Part shown: positions 41,799 through 50,984 of the stretch, one piece after another
Position numbering within the stretch: position 1 is the first letter of the stretch
Layout: the number at the start of each line of letters is the position of its first letter
Source of the DNA: Nitrososphaerota archaeon
GTDB lineage: Archaea; Thermoproteota; Nitrososphaeria; Nitrososphaerales; Nitrosopumilaceae
Reading direction: 5' to 3'
Assembly (NCBI GenBank): GCA_028866655.1
Contig: JAGWHQ010000009.1
Span: 1-53,691, forward strand
DNA: 53,691 nt
Position numbers and translations under genes: made by a program
Notes under the pieces: generated by a model
Databases searched by the model: none
What the model was told of the DNA's origin: nothing
What the model saw: only the letters and a program-made list of their open reading frames with translations

Positions 41799-42844
41799 TC
41801 TTTTTTCTTCTTCCAGATTACTATACTTATTGCAGCTGCTACAATTGGTATTGTTATCAAAATATAATTTCCAAAGTTGTTTGATGCAAGTAAATCAGGT
41901 TGGTCAAATCCTGAGATTGCTAGCTTTGATGTAGATCTTGGAGGAAGTGTCAATGCCACATGCCAGTATCCATCCGGGTCTTTACTTTGCACAAATTCTA
42001 TTGGCATACCATTTGATAATACGGAAAATTTTTCTACTCCTGTTTCTTGTGGGAACATAAAGTTTACAAATCCTGTATCTGGAAATGGGTATCTGACAGT
42101 TGCAAGAACGCTGTGTGTGGTATCATCAAATTTAGTATCGGTAACAGAACCCGAAGTCAGATATTGGAAATTGTATGGCTTACCATCTTTGGTGACTGTT
42201 ACTGGCATTGTTGGGTCTTCTCCTACAACAAAACAACTGTAATAGCTCACCATTGAGGCGTGTTGGGGATCTGGGTACATGGAAAATGCAATTTTTTGCC
42301 TAGGGTCTATCTTGTCAATTGTCTCAACACTTTTTCCAACATCCAAAAACTTGCCATCTTTTCCATATATTGCAGCATATACTTTTACCCCATAAGCTGT
42401 TGAAGTGTCATTATTTACAATAACACCTGTTTCATGACCGTCAGCGTGTTTTTTCAATGTCTTGTCATAGATTATCTCAATATCTGTAAAATTATGATCC
42501 GTTGAAACAAAACTAACTTGAGGAATTTCTAGAGTTGCATTTTTTCCTTCAATTTGAAGTATCTTTATATTAAATGGGATATCCTTTTGAGAATTTACAG
42601 TTGATAGAGTATATTTTTCTGATACCATGTTATCATTATCTTTTACATTGATTGTAATTGTTGGAATTATTGCAGTAGATTGAGTATTTTTTACTGCACC
42701 AATTACTGTATAAGTTCCGTTTATATCATAAAATCCCTTGAATTCATTATCTGGAATCCATACGTTAGCAGATGCTGGATGAATGGCAACAAATCCTAAA
42801 CCAATCATTACTGCAAATATGGAAACTAGAACAAACAATTGCAT
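41795..42844 (-). CDS. Membrane-anchored extracellular protein (349 aa)
   Basis: A secreted protein with a signal peptide (residues 1-26, ending PASA), two beta-rich segments (YTVIGAVKNTQSTAIIPTITI, like an FxLYD or CARDB module, and GVIVNNDTSTAYGVKVYAAIYG) and a C-terminal helix (YILITIPIVAAAISIVIW) closed by KKKKD. The repeat of a similar beta pattern suggests two related domains. It is probably a surface or S-layer-associated protein. Function is unknown, and it is not evidently part of the importer, since it is on the opposite strand. Confidence 0.75.
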   Translation of the reverse strand: MQLFVLVSIFAVMIGLGFVAIHPASANVWIPDNEFKGFYDINGTYTVIGAVKNTQSTAIIPTITINVKDNDNMVSEKYTLSTVNSQKDIPFNIKILQIEGKNATLEIPQVSFVSTDHNFTDIEIIYDKTLKKHADGHETGVIVNNDTSTAYGVKVYAAIYGKDGKFLDVGKSVETIDKIDPRQKIAFSMYPDPQHASMVSYYSCFVVGEDPTMPVTVTKDGKPYNFQYLTSGSVTDTKFDDTTHSVLATVRYPFPDTGFVNFMFPQETGVEKFSVLSNGMPIEFVQSKDPDGYWHVALTLPPRSTSKLAISGFDQPDLLASNNFGNYILITIPIVAAAISIVIWKKKKD

Positions 42845-42931
42845 CTGATGATGTTCGTCTATGGACCGTTCTTTAATTTTAATCTAGATGTCAATTTTCA
42901 TGTCTGTTACGCGTAATGTGAAAATGTTTGA

Positions 42932-43687
42932 TTATCGTAGTTTGTGTAAGAGATCTAACGCCCCTACAAAGTCGTTTGGAGAACTAATCAATACATTTCC
43001 TGCAATCTTGTCTATTTGTTTTACAAATCCTACCATGTCCTTACTGTATCCTGACCAGTCAAGATTTAGCATTTGGGCTGATTTTACATTCTTCTCAGAT
43101 GATAACAAGACACATGGAATTATCTTGAACCCTTGAGGTTTTAGTGTATCAACCATTCTAGTGACTTGATCAATGGAACTTATGACTTGAGTGACAAACC
43201 CCTTTGGTTGGGCTTCAATTTTTTTATGCATCTTTTCAAAGTCTGGATTGCTTGAGATTGAGAGAAACATGTCAATTCTTTTTCCAAAGCCTTGTTCATT
43301 GAACTGCTTTACTATGTCACTTGGAATCAATCCTGAATCTTTTGGGCCCGCTGGTGGGGCATCACCCTTGAGTACTAGAACTCCGTTTAGATTCAATAAA
43401 ATGGCATCACATATGGTTTGAGTAATTGAGGTAAGATTTCTGTCACGAACGCGTATGCTTGCAGTGATTCTTATCTTATTGTTTGAATTTCGTATGAAAA
43501 ATCCAGCTGTAATTGGTGAAACTCTGGGAATTCCAAGAACTGAATCAGTTAGATGGATTCCATCACTTGCTTGACCAATCTTGACAGCTCTCTCCTTTAG
43601 CCTTTCAACGGATTCTGAAAGCTGGTCATGAGATAGTACTGTATCTTGGATAACTTTGGGAGGATTAATTTCATAAATTATAGTCAT
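42932..43687 (-). CDS. Methylenetetrahydrofolate reductase-like protein
   Basis: A 251-residue TIM-barrel protein of the MetF family (YEINPPKVIQD at the start, NLNGVLVLKGDAPP in the middle, and GFVTQVISSIDQVTRMV). It would supply the methyl-pterin for methionine synthase, whose genes are divergently transcribed 94 bases away. It is a little shorter than bacterial MetF (about 290) and the flavin-site residues are not obvious, so cofactor use (FAD versus another) is uncertain. Confidence 0.82.
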   Translation of the reverse strand: MTIIYEINPPKVIQDTVLSHDQLSESVERLKERAVKIGQASDGIHLTDSVLGIPRVSPITAGFFIRNSNNKIRITASIRVRDRNLTSITQTICDAILLNLNGVLVLKGDAPPAGPKDSGLIPSDIVKQFNEQGFGKRIDMFLSISSNPDFEKMHKKIEAQPKGFVTQVISSIDQVTRMVDTLKPQGFKIIPCVLLSSEKNVKSAQMLNLDWSGYSKDMVGFVKQIDKIAGNVLISSPNDFVGALDLLHKLR

Positions 43688-43781
43688 AATTGACTGTCCT
43701 GACTACTTGATTATAACCTTTGAAGAGGATTCACATCATGTCAAAACAAAACAGAATTAAATTGATGATGCTCTCTTTGAA

Positions 43782-44750
43782 TTGTACTTGGCTGAAAAGA
43801 TACCTCTAGATATTTTGATGAAAAATAAAATTGTGCTCTTTGATGGCGCAATGGGTACTGAAATCCAAAAACTAAATCCTAAACCTGAAGACTTTCCAGA
43901 TGGTAAAGATGGATTCAATGATGGATTATCGTTTACAAGACCAGAATGGATAAAACAAATCCACCGATCATATCTGCAAGCTGGAGCTGACTGTATTGAG
44001 ACTAATACATTTGGATCAAACAAGCTAAAGCTAGAAGAATATGGGTATGGTGACAAAACACTAGACTATAACAAAAAAATAGCACAACTTGCAGTTGATG
44101 TTACACAAGAGTTTACAGACAAACCAAGATATGTGATAGGCTCTATGGGTCCAACTGGTTTTCTTCCAAGCTCAAACGATCCATCTCTTGGTCAGATAAA
44201 ACTTGATGAAATTCGAGATGCCTTTGAGATTCAAGCAGAGGGACTCATTCTTGGAGGAGTAGATGCCTTGTTGATTGAGACAAGCCAGGATATTCTGGAA
44301 GTAAAACTTGCAATTGAGGCATGCCATAATGCATTTAAAAAAACTGACAAGAGAGTTCCAATAATTGCAAATGTAACACTGGATAAATATGGAAAGATGC
44401 TTCTTGGTACAAACATCCAAGCTGCATATACTACGGTATCTGAGATGGGCATTGACGCATTTGGACTTAATTGTTCAACTGGTCCTACCGAAATGATTCC
44501 TAGTGTACAATGGCTAAATGAACAAAATTCTTTGCCATTACTTGTTGTGCCAAATGCTGGAATGCCTGAAAACCAGGGAGGAAAAGCAGTATACAAGATG
44601 GAACCAAAAGACATGGCAAGTGTAATGGCTGATTTTTTGAACCAGTATCAAAATGTGAGAATAATTGGAGGATGCTGTGGCACAAATGTTGAACATATTT
44701 CATTTCTACGTAAAGTAATTGACGAAAAGGCCGCAGAGAATAACCGCTAG
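43782..44750 (+). CDS. Homocysteine S-methyltransferase (MetH N-terminal domain)
   Basis: A 322-residue Hcy-binding barrel. It begins IVLFDGAMGTEIQKL, has the ETNTFGSNKLKL strand, and ends with the zinc cysteines in GGCCGT. It corresponds to domain 1 of bacterial MetH only. The next gene carries the remaining domains, so the two proteins should act as a complex. TTG 43782 is the frame start; ATG 43818 directly before the barrel is a plausible alternative. Confidence 0.9.
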   Translation: MYLAEKIPLDILMKNKIVLFDGAMGTEIQKLNPKPEDFPDGKDGFNDGLSFTRPEWIKQIHRSYLQAGADCIETNTFGSNKLKLEEYGYGDKTLDYNKKIAQLAVDVTQEFTDKPRYVIGSMGPTGFLPSSNDPSLGQIKLDEIRDAFEIQAEGLILGGVDALLIETSQDILEVKLAIEACHNAFKKTDKRVPIIANVTLDKYGKMLLGTNIQAAYTTVSEMGIDAFGLNCSTGPTEMIPSVQWLNEQNSLPLLVVPNAGMPENQGGKAVYKMEPKDMASVMADFLNQYQNVRIIGGCCGTNVEHISFLRKVIDEKAAENNR

Positions 44751-44776
44751 GTATTTAGAAAAAGTACTAGAGAACG

Positions 44777-47284
44777 ATGTTGTTGAAGATTCCACGAGTA
44801 AGTTCTGCATTAAAGGCCGTTGAATTGGCACAAAATCCTGCTCCCTTGATAATTGGAGAAAGACTAAACGCTCAAGGCTCCAAAAAGGCAAAGGAATGTG
44901 TCCTAAACGATAACTTTGAAGAACTAGTCAAACTTGCACGAGACCAAGTCGAAGATGGGGCACACTGCCTTGATGTTTGTGTTGCAACAACAGAACGCTC
45001 AGATGAACTTGAGTTTATGAAAAAACTTGTAAAATTATTGAGTCTAGAAATTGATGCACCACTAGTAATTGATTCCACAGAACCCAAAGTGATTGCATCT
45101 GCATTGGAACAAATTCCTGGAAAACCAATCATAAACTCAATAAATCTGGAAGGTGATGGAAGTAGATTTCATCTGCTTGCCCCTCTGATGGTAAAATATG
45201 GAGTTCCTGCAGTTGCCATGTGTATTGGACCAAAAGGGATGGCAAAGACTCCACAAGAAAAACTAGAAACTGCAGAACTCTTGGTTGAGACTGGGAAGAA
45301 ATATGGTCTGACTGAGGAACATTTCATTTTTGATGTACTTACATTTACCTTGGCCACTGGAGAGGCTGAGTTTTTAGATGCTGGAAAAAATACGCTAGAA
45401 GGAATTCGTCTTGTCAAGCAACGATTTCCAAACTCCTTTACAACTCTTGGATTGAGTAATGTCAGTTTTGGTCTTGCTCCTCGTGCAAGAAAGACTCTCA
45501 ATGCTGTATTTTTATATCACGCAGTAAAATATGGGCTGGATACTGTTATCATCAATCCAAAAGATGTCATACCTTACACAGAAATCGATGATAAGGAAAA
45601 GAAACTTGCAGAAGATCTAATATTTAACAAACACCAAAACGCACTTGCAGATTTTATTTCATACTTTGAAAATACAAAAGGAACAACCCAGACTGCTGCC
45701 AAGAAAGTGGATGTGGACCCAACTTGGCCTGCTGGAAAGAGGGCAAACTTTAGGATTGTAAATAGACTCCGTGATGGGATTGAAAATGATGTGGTAAATG
45801 CAATCGCAGAAAAAATCACTGACAAGTTCAATCTTGTTGAAAAAGATGGAAGGCTGGAAATTGATGCTCCTAGGAACTTGACTCACAAGGCAGCCATTGT
45901 GACACTAAATGAAGATCTCTTACCAGCAATGAAGGAAGTTGGTGACAAGTTTGGCTCTGGAGAACTAATCTTGCCATTTGTGCTCAAATCTGCAGAATGT
46001 ATGAAGGCATCAGTTGTAGAGCTTGAAAAATATCTGCTAAAAGAAGAGGGATCAAGCAAAGGAAAACTAGTTCTTGGAACAGTCTATGGCGATGTGCATG
46101 ATATTGGGAAAAATCTTGTCAAGACAATCTTTGAAAACAATGGGTATGCAGTATATGATCTTGGAAAACAAGTACCAATGCAAAAATTCCTTGAAAAAAT
46201 TGATGAAGTAAATGCTGATGCAATAGGGCTTTCTGCATTGTTAGTATCTACATCAAAACAGATGCAGTACTTTGTAGAACATGCAAGAAAGAACAATATG
46301 AAAATTCCTGTTCTCTGTGGGGGAGCTGCAATCAACACCAATTACATAAATCGTGTTGCAAAAGAGGGAGGAATTTACGAGCCTGGTGTCTTTTACTGCA
46401 AGACTATGTTTGATGGACTAAAAATTATGGATACCCTAGTTTCGCCAGAAAAACCAAAGTTTGTGCAAGACTGGCAAGAAAAAATTGAGAAATGGAAAGA
46501 GCCTGTTTTTGAAAAAACTGAGGTACCAGAGTTTGCCCATAGTGGAATTGTTCCTGTGACTCCACCTGTAGATGTATCATTAAACCATGTAATACGACTA
46601 GAACCAAAAGACATTGACTTGAACGAAGTCTGGAAATATCTAAACAAGAAATCCTTGTTTGTGTTGTCTTGGGGAGTCCGGGGACAGTCTGCCAAAGACT
46701 CTGAACAAGAACATGAGGCATTGTTTCAAGAATGGAAAAAAAAGATACTTGATGAAAAATTGTTTGAACCAAGTGCTGTGTATGGATACTTTGCTTGTCA
46801 TAACAAAGATGGACATCTGATTGTAGACCATCCAAACGGAGAGCAATTATCGTTTGATTTTCCACGTTCTTCAAAATCAAAACATCTCTGTCTTACTGAT
46901 TATTTTGGAAAAGACGATGTTGTTGCGTTTCAGGCAGTTACTGTGGGAACTAAGGTATCTGATTTGATAGATAAATGGAACAAAGAAGATCGATATACTG
47001 ATGCCTATTATTTACACGGAATTGCAGTAGAGACAGCAGAGGCAATGGCAGAGTGGATAAACCACAAGATTAGAGAAGAACTCAAGATTGGAGAAAAGCG
47101 AGGACTACGTTATAGTTGGGGATATCCAAGTTGTCCTGATGTAGCACAACATTATATTGTGTGGAAACTTTTGGAACCTGAAAAATCTGGCATGACTCTG
47201 ACAGAGGCAGGTCAAATAATTCCTGAACAGTCAACTGCTGCTATTGTGGTTCACCACCCTGAAGCAGAATACTTTGTGCTCTAA
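44777..47284 (+). CDS. metH: Cobalamin-dependent methionine synthase, pterin/B12/activation subunit
   Basis: An 835-residue protein covering domains 2-4 of MetH. Pterin-binding barrel: IIGERLNAQGSKKAKE (about 25-40) and VIDSTEPKVI. Cobalamin-binding Rossmann domain: GTVYGDVHDIGKNLV (DxHxxG). Activation domain: SWGYPSCPDVAQHYIVW near the end, which rebinds S-adenosylmethionine to reactivate oxidised B12. It begins 26 bases after the homocysteine-methyltransferase gene. The full activation domain and B12 site argue for an active B12-dependent enzyme. Confidence 0.93.
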   Translation: MLLKIPRVSSALKAVELAQNPAPLIIGERLNAQGSKKAKECVLNDNFEELVKLARDQVEDGAHCLDVCVATTERSDELEFMKKLVKLLSLEIDAPLVIDSTEPKVIASALEQIPGKPIINSINLEGDGSRFHLLAPLMVKYGVPAVAMCIGPKGMAKTPQEKLETAELLVETGKKYGLTEEHFIFDVLTFTLATGEAEFLDAGKNTLEGIRLVKQRFPNSFTTLGLSNVSFGLAPRARKTLNAVFLYHAVKYGLDTVIINPKDVIPYTEIDDKEKKLAEDLIFNKHQNALADFISYFENTKGTTQTAAKKVDVDPTWPAGKRANFRIVNRLRDGIENDVVNAIAEKITDKFNLVEKDGRLEIDAPRNLTHKAAIVTLNEDLLPAMKEVGDKFGSGELILPFVLKSAECMKASVVELEKYLLKEEGSSKGKLVLGTVYGDVHDIGKNLVKTIFENNGYAVYDLGKQVPMQKFLEKIDEVNADAIGLSALLVSTSKQMQYFVEHARKNNMKIPVLCGGAAINTNYINRVAKEGGIYEPGVFYCKTMFDGLKIMDTLVSPEKPKFVQDWQEKIEKWKEPVFEKTEVPEFAHSGIVPVTPPVDVSLNHVIRLEPKDIDLNEVWKYLNKKSLFVLSWGVRGQSAKDSEQEHEALFQEWKKKILDEKLFEPSAVYGYFACHNKDGHLIVDHPNGEQLSFDFPRSSKSKHLCLTDYFGKDDVVAFQAVTVGTKVSDLIDKWNKEDRYTDAYYLHGIAVETAEAMAEWINHKIREELKIGEKRGLRYSWGYPSCPDVAQHYIVWKLLEPEKSGMTLTEAGQIIPEQSTAAIVVHHPEAEYFVL

Positions 47285-47315
47285 TGATATTACACTGAAA
47301 TCATAAAAGACAATA

Positions 47316-47888
47316 ATGAATCCTGATAATGATGAAACATTGAATGTTGTACATCTAAAACAGACACTATCTAGTGATATCAGCGCAGAATTACATGATG
47401 ATTCTAAAAACAAACTTGCAGCAGTCATGATAATTGTATTTGGAAGTGAACCTATGGTGTTGATGACTGAACGATCTAAAACAATGAATCATCATGCTGG
47501 TGAAATATCATTTCCTGGCGGAACTTGGGATGAAAAAGACGGAGATCTGCTTACAACCGCAATACGTGAAACAAGGGAGGAATTGGGACTGGAAATCTCA
47601 AAATCAATGGTAATTGGACAACTCAAACCAGTAACAACCCTGAATTCCGGCTTTAAGATAATGTCATTTGTTACAATACTTGATGAATTACCAAAGATTT
47701 TGCCAAGTTCTGAAATTGCTTCAGTTCTTAGAATCCCGTTGTTTCCACTTTTAAAAACGATTGAAAATGATAAAGATCCATCCCACCGGTCAATCTTAGA
47801 AATGTACACTTTCAAATTCGATAATCACTTGATCTGGGGTGCATCTGCAAGAATGCTAAAACAAATCCATGACAAGATATTGCCATGA
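47316..47888 (+). CDS. NUDIX hydrolase, CoA pyrophosphatase-like
   Basis: A 190-residue NUDIX protein. The stretch HHAGEISFPGGTWDEKDGD then TTAIRETREELGL carries both the NUDIX box (catalytic REx2EE) and the upstream pattern typical of the NudL/CoA diphosphatase group, which splits CoA into phosphopantetheine and adenosine 3',5'-bisphosphate. It may be co-transcribed with metH (31-base gap). Confidence 0.87.
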   Translation: MNPDNDETLNVVHLKQTLSSDISAELHDDSKNKLAAVMIIVFGSEPMVLMTERSKTMNHHAGEISFPGGTWDEKDGDLLTTAIRETREELGLEISKSMVIGQLKPVTTLNSGFKIMSFVTILDELPKILPSSEIASVLRIPLFPLLKTIENDKDPSHRSILEMYTFKFDNHLIWGASARMLKQIHDKILP

Positions 47889-47942
47889 TATCATCTATGT
47901 ATCTGAGATTCATTTAAAAAGAGGCTAAAATGTCAAATTTTT

Positions 47943-48101
47943 ATGGCTGCCCGCAAGTCAACTCCAAGAAAGAACAGATTGATGAAAAAGATAAAACAGA
48001 ATTCGTCTGTACCAGCTTGGATAATTGTTAGGACAAAACGAAGAGTGAGAACTAACCCTCAAAAGAGACAGTGGCGCAGAACAGATGTGAGTGTAGGATA
48101 A
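47943..48101 (+). CDS. rpl39e: 50S ribosomal protein L39e
   Basis: A 52-residue, highly basic protein. ATG 47943 starts MAARKSTPRKNRLMKKIKQN; VPAWIIVRTKRRVRTNPQKR is the tunnel-lining core of L39e. Its length and sequence match archaeal members. rpl31e begins after 1 base. Confidence 0.95.
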   Translation: MAARKSTPRKNRLMKKIKQNSSVPAWIIVRTKRRVRTNPQKRQWRRTDVSVG

Positions 48102-48102
48102 A

Positions 48103-48627
48103 ATGTCTACTGAATCAATAGAAAGAATTTACACTATTAATCTTGGCAAAGTACTCTTGTCCCCAAATAACCAGAGGGCAAAAAGAGCAATCAACATGAT
48201 CAGAGAATTTGCTACAAAACATATGAAATCAGAAAATGTAAAAATTGAAGAAGAAATTAGCCACCTAGTTTGGGCAAGAGGAATCAGACATCCGCCAAGA
48301 AAGATTCGAGTAAAGATTACAAAAGATGATGGCAACGTTATTGTTTCAAAGTATCAAGAAGAAAAGAAAGCAGAAGAGACCTCAAAGAAATCCGACAAAA
48401 AATCTGATGACAAAAAGAAAGGCGACAAAAAGTCTAACGACAAGCCAAAGAAAGAAGAAAAGAAAGTAGAGGAAAAAAAGACTGAAGAGAAACCAAAACT
48501 AGAGGAAAAGAAATCAGAAGAAAAACCAAAGAAAGAAGAAAAGAAACCAGAAGAGAAACCAAAAAAGGCTGAAGAAAAACCAAAACAAGAAGAAAAGAAA
48601 TCTGAAAAAAAGCCAAAGAAAGAATAA
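48103..48627 (+). CDS. rpl31e: 50S ribosomal protein L31e with long Lys/Glu-rich tail
   Basis: A 174-residue protein. Residues 1-82 are a standard L31e (IERIYTINLGKVLLSPNNQR, HLVWARGIRHPPRKIRVKIT). The remaining about 90 residues are a highly charged repeat with units such as PKKEEKK, SEEKPKK and PEEKPKK, with no hydrophobic core, predicted to be disordered or a single charged helix. L31e in other archaea usually lacks this. It follows rpl39e, and the pair sits at the usual archaeal place for these genes. Confidence 0.93.
   Translation: MSTESIERIYTINLGKVLLSPNNQRAKRAINMIREFATKHMKSENVKIEEEISHLVWARGIRHPPRKIRVKITKDDGNVIVSKYQEEKKAEETSKKSDKKSDDKKKGDKKSNDKPKKEEKKVEEKKTEEKPKLEEKKSEEKPKKEEKKPEEKPKKAEEKPKQEEKKSEKKPKKE
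48376..48624 (+). repeat. Degenerate K/E/P codon repeat in rpl31e
   Basis: Repeated units of about 21-24 bases, based on CCAAAGAAAGAAGAAAAGAAA with variants, make up the tail of L31e. Copy number likely varies between strains. Confidence 0.6.
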
Positions 48628-48666
48628 ACTCTACATTTTAATTTACTAAATTTCTATTAGATTAAA

Positions 48667-48680
48667 TTATTTTTTGTTTG
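48667..48680. terminator. T-rich region between convergent rpl31e and FtsZ-like genes
   Basis: The 57-base spacer holds TTATTTTTTGTTTG on the plus strand, an oligo-T tract suited to ending the rpl31e transcript. Confidence 0.35.
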
Positions 48681-48684
48681 AATC

Positions 48685-49638
48685 TTATTCTATTTGATCT
48701 AAATTAAGATCAATTTTCACGCTTGCATCTGGCTCGTCCCAATCAAGTACATTGTCTTTTGGTATGAAACCAAGTGGGTCGTACTTGTCAAAGCGTGTCT
48801 CACCTTCAATTGAAGTAAGCAGAACAACTTTGGAGTTTTCTCCTGCTGTGACTGACATGCTTACTCGTGTACTGTCATCTCCAAAAATTCCGCTTATTGT
48901 ATTTACCATTGAATTCAAAACTCCAACTGGGACTTTGTTTCCGCCTACTACGTACATTAATGCACTTTTAATGTTGTTTGGTGCTGCATCTTCGTATAGC
49001 ATTTTGATGGAATCTCTAAGTGAAGTCTCTACATCTGAAATATCCTTGCTAGTTGAAAGTATGCTTGTTTCAAGCGGTAATGATGAATTCTTTAGGGTGG
49101 ATATTACGTGTAGCAAGGCAGAATTTGTGATTTTATTACATGCATCTGGAGTAAGGTCTGGATTGCTCTCAAGTAATGCATCATTGTCTATTATTACTGT
49201 ACAATCTGAATTTGTCTTTAGTCTCTTCAAAGAAACTCCTGAGAAGAATATCCTGTCTTTTTCAAACTTGAATGGCATGATTCCAAAGGAGAGTGTGCTT
49301 TTTCCTGCTTCTTTACTAATCTTAGATACTACGGGTGCAAGTGCAGCACCTGATTTGCCTGCTAGGTTGGCAACAACCATTATTGTTGAATATCCTCTAA
49401 TTCTTTCTTCAATGGAATCTCTTGCACCAAATGAAACTCCTCTTATGAGATATGCGGACGGATTCAAAATGGGACTAGTATTAATCAAAATCTTTGAGGC
49501 ATCATGGTTGAGGTCTCTTGCATCGTGGCTTATCAAAAGGCAGTCATATCCTAGGTTTTCCTTTATGTTGATGGCAAGTTTGCATCCTGCGCCCCCTAAA
49601 CCTACGATTAAAACTGGATCTTTCATCTGAAACTCCAT
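48685..49638 (-). CDS. Divergent FtsZ/tubulin-like protein, GTPase motif degenerate
   Basis: A 317-residue FtsZ-superfamily protein. The first nucleotide loop survives (LIVGLGGAGCKLA, 10-22), but the tubulin signature GGGTGTG is replaced by NLAGKSGAAL (91-100). No NxDxxD-type T7 loop follows helix H7; the region reads SSLPLETSIL. These changes remove known residues for GTP binding and hydrolysis. Thaumarchaeal FtsZ homologues have been described as degenerate, with division carried out by Cdv/ESCRT proteins. It is probably a structural or regulatory relative. Start ATG 49638 follows a TTTTTTAATC box; ATG 49626, 6 bases after GGAG, is an alternative. Confidence 0.82.
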   Translation of the reverse strand: MEFQMKDPVLIVGLGGAGCKLAINIKENLGYDCLLISHDARDLNHDASKILINTSPILNPSAYLIRGVSFGARDSIEERIRGYSTIMVVANLAGKSGAALAPVVSKISKEAGKSTLSFGIMPFKFEKDRIFFSGVSLKRLKTNSDCTVIIDNDALLESNPDLTPDACNKITNSALLHVISTLKNSSLPLETSILSTSKDISDVETSLRDSIKMLYEDAAPNNIKSALMYVVGGNKVPVGVLNSMVNTISGIFGDDSTRVSMSVTAGENSKVVLLTSIEGETRFDKYDPLGFIPKDNVLDWDEPDASVKIDLNLDQIE

Positions 49639-49712
49639 GACTCCCTTTTGCTTACAAAATTGATTAAAAAACTTTGTTGCTTAGTTTTGATCTAAGTTCG
49701 GATCTAAAATAT

Positions 49713-50981
49713 TTAGCTCACTATGGTACCATACAGACCATTTGGTGCAGCACCATCTATCTTGACAATGACCTTTTTTCCTAGTTTGACCTTATCATCT
49801 GTAACTATCTGTTTGTATGCAAAATTTCTTCCCTTTGTTATTCCGTCTGATATTTCATCGAACAAGACCTCTCCCTTCCAACCTATCCATTCTTCATTTC
49901 TTTGCTGAGAGATCTTTTTTGCCATGTCAAAGACTATCTTACTTCTACGTTTGACCTCTGCAACATCGTTCTGGTCCATTTGGGCAGCCTTGGTACCAGA
50001 TCTTGCACTATATCTTGAGAGGTTTACAATGTCTGGCCTTGTCTCATCTATCAAGTCAACCGTTTTAGCAAAGTCTTCTTCTGTCTCTGTGGGAAAACCT
50101 ACTATGATATCAGTAGCAATGGTAAATCTGTCAAATCTCTCTCTAAATGCAGAGTTTACATCGTAGAATATCTTGGAGGTGTGAAGCCTTTTCATATCCT
50201 TGAGGACTTTGTCACTACCGCTCTGGACTGGAATGTGAAGAAACTTGAAGACTCGGTCATTTACAAAACTCTTCAAGAGGTTGCCCTTGATGCGTGGAAG
50301 GTACATGGGATTCATCATTCCTACACGTATCATAAAGTCATGTTCTATACTTGAGACATTTTGTACAAGTTCCGGTAGGCTTGAACCAATATCAAATCCA
50401 TAACAACCATTATCCGTTGAGGTGAGCCATACCTCTACACAACCGTCCTTGATTTCGTGTTGTACTTGTCTCACAATGTCTCCGACTCGATAGCTCTGCA
50501 AATCACCTTTGGCAATCTTTGTCTGGCAAAATGTACACTCACTCATGCAACCGCTTGCTATCTCTATGATCCCAACTGCTGGATTTAGCCTAACCTTTGG
50601 AAGTCCCACCTTACTGACATCAGTATCGGCAAGCTCTATCTTTCTTATTCCATTTAATGTGGAACTTATCACATCCAAAGTTTTTCCAAGAGAATTTGGT
50701 CCAAGCAAACTTGCTTTTGGGCTAAACTTTTCTACTGTTGACTGTTCTGCCTTGGGTAGACAACCTGCTACAACAAGTGGATTTGTTTTTAGTTTTTTTA
50801 TTCTGTGTACCATCTTGTGTGCTGTAACGTCTTTTACAGAACAAGTAACTATCACGCTAAGATCAGAATCTTTTTCATTTTCTGCAAGAGTGTGTCCCCC
50901 ATTTACAATCAGACCTGATATCATTTCCGAGTCTGCAAAACTTGCAGAGCAACCATATGCCTCTACCCAGATCTTTGCCAT
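49713..50981 (-). CDS. tRNA methylthiotransferase (radical SAM, MtaB/CDKAL1 type)
   Basis: A 422-residue enzyme that installs the 2-methylthio group on t6A37 of tRNAs. N-terminal auxiliary cluster cysteines: C11 (EAYGCSASFADSEM), C47 and C74. Radical-SAM motif C145-x3-C149-x2-C152 (CMSECTFC). A C-terminal TRAM-like region ends the protein. It needs Fe-S clusters such as those carried by the HesB protein. It may be co-transcribed with fumarase, whose stop lies 3 bases upstream. Confidence 0.93.
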   Translation of the reverse strand: MAKIWVEAYGCSASFADSEMISGLIVNGGHTLAENEKDSDLSVIVTCSVKDVTAHKMVHRIKKLKTNPLVVAGCLPKAEQSTVEKFSPKASLLGPNSLGKTLDVISSTLNGIRKIELADTDVSKVGLPKVRLNPAVGIIEIASGCMSECTFCQTKIAKGDLQSYRVGDIVRQVQHEIKDGCVEVWLTSTDNGCYGFDIGSSLPELVQNVSSIEHDFMIRVGMMNPMYLPRIKGNLLKSFVNDRVFKFLHIPVQSGSDKVLKDMKRLHTSKIFYDVNSAFRERFDRFTIATDIIVGFPTETEEDFAKTVDLIDETRPDIVNLSRYSARSGTKAAQMDQNDVAEVKRRSKIVFDMAKKISQQRNEEWIGWKGEVLFDEISDGITKGRNFAYKQIVTDDKVKLGKKVIVKIDGAAPNGLYGTIVS

Positions 50982-50984
50982 TGC

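Noticed and set aside
44751-44776. Frameshift breaking a single metH
   Set aside because: Each part has a complete domain, its own start and a proper stop; the gap is non-coding, so it is a natural gene split.
48752-49630. Long plus-strand frame of 292 codons
   Set aside because: It lies wholly antisense to the FtsZ-like gene, has no recognisable motif and a composition typical of a shadow frame.
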